From assembly GCF_004345425.1 (NCBI RefSeq), contig NZ_SLVP01000001.1:496001-560000 (forward strand): a DNA stretch of 64,000 bases. The letters run 5' to 3'. The notes under the pieces are model-generated. The model was not told where the DNA came from. It searched no databases and saw nothing but the letters and a program-made list of their open reading frames with translations. The position numbers were made by a program, and so were the translations under genes. Positions 60,499 through 64,000 of this stretch are shown piece by piece (position 1 is the first letter of the stretch; every line of letters begins with the position of its first letter). This DNA comes from Paenibacillus sp. BK033. GTDB taxonomy: Bacteria > Bacillota > Bacilli > Paenibacillales > Paenibacillaceae.

Positions 60499-60533
60499 CT
60501 TAAGAAAAACTTAAGGTTTTTCCTCAGGTTTTA
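60499..60533 (+). promoter_or_regulatory. Tandem CTTAAG repeats, candidate response-regulator site
   Basis: CTTAAGAAAAA (60499) and CTTAAGGTTTTT (60510), then CCTCAGGTTTTA (60522), form a direct repeat of 11-12 bp period, typical for OmpR-family regulators. It lies 65-100 bp before the next gene. Confidence 0.4.
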
Positions 60534-60596
60534 TTAAATAGTTTTTCTTATGCTATTGCATAGATTGCACAGGAAGAGAAGGGAGAACATTTCTCT

Positions 60597-60851
60597 ATGG
60601 ACCGGCATGTAAAAATCGGTATCTTGCGGCGGTATGAGTCCTATTGTTATCAAATCTGCCATTATCTCATCCAGCGGGAGCCGGATGCTTCCCAGGCAGC
60701 GAAAGAGGCCTTGCTCAGCATTGCCGTCGACGCTTGCTTTTTTACGGATTCCGACGAGACGCGTAAGGATAAGATCCGCCGCACCAGCATCCGTATGTCC
60801 TTATTATGGCAAGGGAACGGACTTAAGAATAAAACACAACCTTTAACATAA
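60597..60851 (+). CDS. Small sigma-factor-like protein
   Basis: An 84-residue soluble protein whose first 70 residues resemble the region-2-like start of small sigma factors or sigma-like helper proteins (LRRYESYCYQICHYLIQREP, ASQAAKEALLSIAVDACFF, RRTSIRMSLL). No DNA-binding region 4 is present. SD GAAGGGAG precedes ATG 60597. It overlaps the 3' end of the convergent kinase gene by 29 bp, so each mRNA can pair with the other. The function is uncertain; a regulatory role linked to the neighbouring kinase is possible. Confidence 0.55.
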   Translation: MDRHVKIGILRRYESYCYQICHYLIQREPDASQAAKEALLSIAVDACFFTDSDETRKDKIRRTSIRMSLLWQGNGLKNKTQPLT

Positions 60852-63066
60852 CCGTCGCTTTAAATAAATCCCCATCGGTCTCGAGCGTCAGGCTGCCCCC
60901 GTGAAGGTCTATGATGGACTTCGCGATCGCAAGTCCAAGGCCCGATCCTTCCGTATGGCGCGACGTATCTCCGCGTTTGAAGCGCTCGAGAAGCTCGTCG
61001 GCGTTATCATTGATTTCATGCTTCGATACGTTTTTGAAAATAATCGCAACCTCCTGATGTCCGGTCAGCCGCATCGATATATAAGCACGCGTATGGGCAA
61101 GAGAATACTTCAACATATTTCCGATCAGGTTATCGAATACCCGCCACAGCTTTTGCCCGTCTGCCGAGACGTAGACCGGTTCCGTCGGCAGCGAGAGTCG
61201 GAATTGAATATCCGAGCCGTCCATTCCATCTTTATATTCCGCCAGCGCTTGCTGCATAAGCTGAACCAGATCCGTCTGCTCCAGCAGCAGTTTCGCATTG
61301 CCGCTTGCCATGGTCGATACTTCAAACAGATCGTCAATCATCGTTTTTAGCCGCTTCGATTTCTGGTCGATAATCTCGGCGTAAGCCGCCCGTTCCTCCA
61401 TGGTTGCATCTCCGGACTTGAGCAGCCCGGCATACGTAATAATGGAAGTAAGGGGAGTCCGCAAATCGTGACTAACATTGGTAATGAGCTCCGTCTTTAG
61501 CCTCTCGTTTTTGGCTTGTTCGTTTTGCATGATGCGGACGCCTTGCCTGAGAGCGTTAATATTATCCGCTAATGAAGCAAGCACGCCGCTTCCCGATTGG
61601 GGAACCGCATCCGGCACCCGGCCGGATGCCAGCTCATCCGCAGCGAAGGCAACCCGGTTCAAATATCCGAGCTGTCTGATGGACAGCATAAACGCCGCAA
61701 CCCCAGTTACCGCCATAATCAGAGCAAGCAGGAAGTAGAAGGCATCGCCATAGTAGAAGTAAGCGGCAACCGCCCATCCTCCGGCAAAACCGAATCCGGC
61801 AATAAGAAAAGCGAACAAGAACAGTCTGACTCCGGCGCTTTTGTATAGGAAGGAGTCCTTGACTTGGCTCCTTATTTGAGTGACGCCAGCTTCTGCGCGT
61901 GAGCTTGTCCGCTTCAAAAGGGAGCGTGCCCATTCGTCCTTTACCTTGCTCCAGCTCCGCATTTCGTTTGCCAGAATCCTCCCCTGACAGAAGGTTAAGG
62001 CCAGTCCGACTGCCGCCGCCGCGAATGAAGCAAGCAGCTTGCCCGCATACAACAACGGCGAATGAAACAGCGAAGGATAGAAGCCCGCCGAGTTCACGAG
62101 TATACCGGCCGTCATCACAGCCGTTCCCATAAATATTATGCTTCTGACATCTATCGGCAGTCTGGTATAGAATCCCGTCCAAAGGCCTGTTTCCATTCGG
62201 AAGGACATAACGCGTTTCAATCGGGCAGAGCATACTATAAGCAAGATACTGCCAGCCAAGACGTAAGCGAACAGCGAGAACTGCTCCCAACGATATTGCT
62301 TGGCCAATGCCTGTTGGGGACTGTTCTTCGGAACCGCGATCCAGCCCTGATAAGGCAGGATGGAGGCATCCAGCAATTCATGTGCTCCAATAAGGTAATG
62401 CAGCGAATTTGTAATATCTATTGTATAGTCCGTTACATAAACGTGGCTACCGGCAGACATTGCATTCCGCGCAGCTTGTTCATTATTGGCGCTTAAGCTG
62501 GAATGGACAATGCCTGAAGCCGAATTCCATAAGTAATAATCGAACTGGTCATGGAAGCGGTTGAACTCCGAACGGTAGGTTTCCCTTATTCTGTAGTAGC
62601 TGTCTATACGATTCTCCTTGTTTTCTCTTACGAGGGCGGCGATTCGATCATCATCTTGATACAGTTTCAACAGATCGGCTGTCTTCCGCTCTTTTTCTGC
62701 TTTGTAATATTCGGCAGCCATGCTGTTGCCTGAGGCAAGCGCATCTTGAATAGAGAGCTCGTATTCGTCCCGGATGACATTAAGCTGTTCGGTAAGAGGA
62801 GCAAGCTGATTGCGGTAGTCCGCGACTTCCGCTTTTTCCACCGTGATGGCGGATTTGGCCTCCTGCTTCGATATCGAATTAAGCTCGAATAGGTTCAACG
62901 TGGCAGCGAATTGCTCCAGCTGCATCCGAAACTCTTGCGTATGGAAATAATCGCGGTGAAGATAACGGCTGCCCTGATCCACTAAGGTTAAGGGTCCGCT
63001 TAGACCGATAACCAGCAAGAGCGCATAGAGGACAACATGAGTCCTATTTCTCCATTTTGTAACCAA
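60823..63066 (-). CDS. Large sensor histidine kinase with six membrane helices
   Basis: A 747-residue kinase. An N-terminal helix (~11-30) is followed by a ~230-residue extracellular coiled-coil-rich domain (EQLNVIRDEYELSIQDALAS), then five more helices (~262-281, 307-330, 340-362, 412-438, 443-463) separated by a helical cytoplasmic loop. A HAMP-like stretch follows, then HisKA with His533 in NVSHDLRTP and the ATPase domain (DNLIGNMLKY, ERFKRGDTSRHTEGSGLGLAIAK). The first Asp-G box is altered (KNVSKHEIN in place of DxGxG), as in some VanS/CroS-like kinases. It overlaps the response regulator gene by 23 bp. The signal is unknown; cell-envelope stress is likely from context. Confidence 0.85.
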   Translation of the reverse strand: MVTKWRNRTHVVLYALLLVIGLSGPLTLVDQGSRYLHRDYFHTQEFRMQLEQFAATLNLFELNSISKQEAKSAITVEKAEVADYRNQLAPLTEQLNVIRDEYELSIQDALASGNSMAAEYYKAEKERKTADLLKLYQDDDRIAALVRENKENRIDSYYRIRETYRSEFNRFHDQFDYYLWNSASGIVHSSLSANNEQAARNAMSAGSHVYVTDYTIDITNSLHYLIGAHELLDASILPYQGWIAVPKNSPQQALAKQYRWEQFSLFAYVLAGSILLIVCSARLKRVMSFRMETGLWTGFYTRLPIDVRSIIFMGTAVMTAGILVNSAGFYPSLFHSPLLYAGKLLASFAAAAVGLALTFCQGRILANEMRSWSKVKDEWARSLLKRTSSRAEAGVTQIRSQVKDSFLYKSAGVRLFLFAFLIAGFGFAGGWAVAAYFYYGDAFYFLLALIMAVTGVAAFMLSIRQLGYLNRVAFAADELASGRVPDAVPQSGSGVLASLADNINALRQGVRIMQNEQAKNERLKTELITNVSHDLRTPLTSIITYAGLLKSGDATMEERAAYAEIIDQKSKRLKTMIDDLFEVSTMASGNAKLLLEQTDLVQLMQQALAEYKDGMDGSDIQFRLSLPTEPVYVSADGQKLWRVFDNLIGNMLKYSLAHTRAYISMRLTGHQEVAIIFKNVSKHEINDNADELLERFKRGDTSRHTEGSGLGLAIAKSIIDLHGGSLTLETDGDLFKATVMLKVVFYS

Positions 63067-63736
63067 TACCCCACACCACTTTCAGATATCTTGGGTTTTT
63101 CGGTTCAATCTCGATTTTTTCGCGGATTTTCCGGATATGGACAGCCACCGTATTTTCGGCGTTATAGCCCGGCTCCTTCCAGACTCGTTCATAAATATCG
63201 TGGATGGAGAGGACTCGTCCGGCATTCGTCATCAGCAATTCCACGATTTTGAACTCGATGGGTGTCAGCTTTACGGCTTCGCCGTTTACCGTCACTTCCT
63301 TCGCCTCTTGGTCAAGCATGAGTCCCCGCAGGTTAATGGTCTTTTTTACCCCTTCATAGGAGCCGAAGGTGACGTATCTCCTAAGCTGGGATTTTACCCG
63401 CGCAACAAGCTCCATGGGGTTAAACGGTTTAGTCATATAATCATCCGCGCCTACATGGAGTCCCAGTATCTTGTCGCTGTCCTCGCTTTTGGCGCTTAAG
63501 ATAAGAATCGGAAGATTGATGCGCTCACGAATTTTGTAAGTTGCCGTTATACCGTCCAGCCGCGGCATCATCAAGTCCAGGATGATAAGATGCACCGGAT
63601 TGGATTCCAGCAGCTCCAAGGCTTCCAGTCCGTCCTTCGCCTTTAATACGGCGATGCCTTCCAGCTTCAAGTAAATTTCAATGGCATCGCGTATTTCTTT
63701 ATCGTCATCCACCACCAGCACCACGCGTTGCTCCAT
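63044..63736 (-). CDS. OmpR-family response regulator
   Basis: A 230-residue regulator: receiver domain with acidic residues DDD (10-12), phospho-acceptor Asp54 in IILDLMMPR, SAKSED and DDYMTKPF; winged-helix domain ending LKVVWGIGYKM. A strong SD (GAGGGGGGG) precedes the ATG. It lies upstream of, and overlaps, the large kinase gene. The promoter region (63760-63840) has a TATAAT on the minus strand (about 63767-63772) and TTAAGA-containing direct repeats that could be its own binding sites. Confidence 0.9.
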   Translation of the reverse strand: MEQRVVLVVDDDKEIRDAIEIYLKLEGIAVLKAKDGLEALELLESNPVHLIILDLMMPRLDGITATYKIRERINLPILILSAKSEDSDKILGLHVGADDYMTKPFNPMELVARVKSQLRRYVTFGSYEGVKKTINLRGLMLDQEAKEVTVNGEAVKLTPIEFKIVELLMTNAGRVLSIHDIYERVWKEPGYNAENTVAVHIRKIREKIEIEPKNPRYLKVVWGIGYKMEK

Positions 63737-63870
63737 AGCAACCCCCCCTCAATGTACCTTTTCACTCATTATAAATGGAAAATCTTAATATCCGGTGTTC
63801 AAATTTCTGAAGAACTTCTTAATTTCTCGTTCAGCATCGATCGCCTAAAATTCAATAATCCATAATTACT

Positions 63871-63914
63871 TTGACACATAGAGTAATTTCGGTTAGTATT
63901 ACTCTATCAGATAG
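63871..63914 (+). promoter_or_regulatory. Promoter with PadR-type operator
   Basis: TTGACA (63871-63876) and TAGTAT (63894-63899) at 17 bp form a promoter. TAGAGTAAT (63879-63887) and ATTACTCTA (63898-63906) are a perfect 9-bp inverted repeat covering the spacer and -10. A second short palindrome CTATC-A-GATAG follows (63904-63914). Autorepression by the downstream PadR protein is likely. Confidence 0.6.
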
Positions 63915-63940
63915 AATAGTTAGGTCAAGGAGGGCTTTGT

Positions 63941-64000
63941 ATCATTAGGAGCGACATTATTCGCGGGCATTTGGATCCAATCATCCTGCGCCTGATTCTG
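63941..64000 (+). CDS. PadR-family transcriptional regulator, N-terminus only
   Basis: The last 60 bases read IIRSDIIRGHLDPIILRLIL, the beginning of a PadR-type winged-helix repressor; the rest lies outside the window. AAGGAGGG (63927-63934) is a perfect SD, but no ATG, GTG or TTG is in frame: the codons after it are CTT TGT ATC ATT AGG. ATC 63941 (6 nt spacing) or ATT 63944 (9 nt) must serve as start if the gene is intact. The palindrome in its promoter supports a functional autoregulated gene. Confidence 0.6.
   Translation, partial: MIRSDIIRGHLDPIILRLIL

Noticed and set aside
1..64000. CRISPR arrays, tRNA/rRNA genes, insertion sequences, phage attachment sites, replication origin
   Set aside because: No regularly spaced repeats, cloverleaf sequences, transposase genes, integrases or DnaA-box clusters were recognised on reading.

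Overview
The window looks like a chromosomal segment of a spore-forming, Gram-positive Paenibacillus-type bacterium. The evidence is three large secreted proteins, each ending in three S-layer homology (SLH) repeats; AraC- and LacI-controlled carbohydrate genes with a CUT1 importer that lacks its own ATPase; CotD-, YjcZ- and SspH-like spore proteins; strong AGGAGG Shine-Dalgarno (SD) sites; and many GTG/TTG starts. No rRNA, tRNA, CRISPR array, insertion sequence or prophage is visible.

Layout. 0-4.4 kb: a glutaredoxin-like protein overlapping a Crp/Fnr regulator, a nitroreductase, an FMN azoreductase, a DinB relic and an HD-GYP protein. 4.4-7.1 kb: an AT-rich, decayed stretch with two frameshifted genes of unknown function and a small membrane protein. 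7.2-12.8 kb: NIPSNAP, then a copper/metal locus (frameshifted csoR, intact copZ, heavily deleted copA, a small sirohaem-reductase-like protein, a response regulator/kinase pair and a YdhK lipoprotein). Two CsoR-type operators are still readable. 13.1-21.9 kb: AraC regulator divergent from a GH42 beta-galactosidase, a 1249-aa SLH protein with DUF11 repeats, DUF2975, a truncated beta-lactamase-fold protein and DinB.

22-37 kb is the most coherent system, an apparent polysaccharide utilisation locus. It has a LacI regulator, an intracellular 810-aa protein, an AraC regulator, a 1937-aa secreted DUF5695/discoidin/FIMAH protein, and a solute-binding lipoprotein with two permeases. AAACGTTT-centred palindromes lie upstream of lacI, the 810-aa gene and the binding-protein gene. 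A second motif, GGTTGRAATA repeated at exactly 21 bp, lies upstream of the secreted protein and of the binding protein, so two regulators appear to tie the locus together. The substrate is unknown.

37-46 kb: mixed genes, including a pentapeptide-repeat/VOC fusion, a copper-amine-oxidase-N/DUF3298 protein, a RibD-type reductase, small spore proteins, an 899-aa repeat SLH protein and an AraC regulator without its usual sensor half. 47-55 kb: a 2195-aa cell-surface metallophosphatase with three lamin-tail domains, then a HupE/UreJ protein. 55-64 kb: cell-envelope genes. These are a kinase/regulator pair, uppP, a DedA-PAP2 fusion (the pair suggests undecaprenyl-phosphate recycling), a His-rich membrane peptide, a sigma-like small protein, a second regulator/kinase pair on the minus strand, and the start of a PadR gene at the right edge.

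Three reading frames (5.1, 58.7 and 63.9 kb) have a good SD but only ATT or ATC where the start codon should be. All assignments come from reading the sequence and from memory of protein families; no database search was run.
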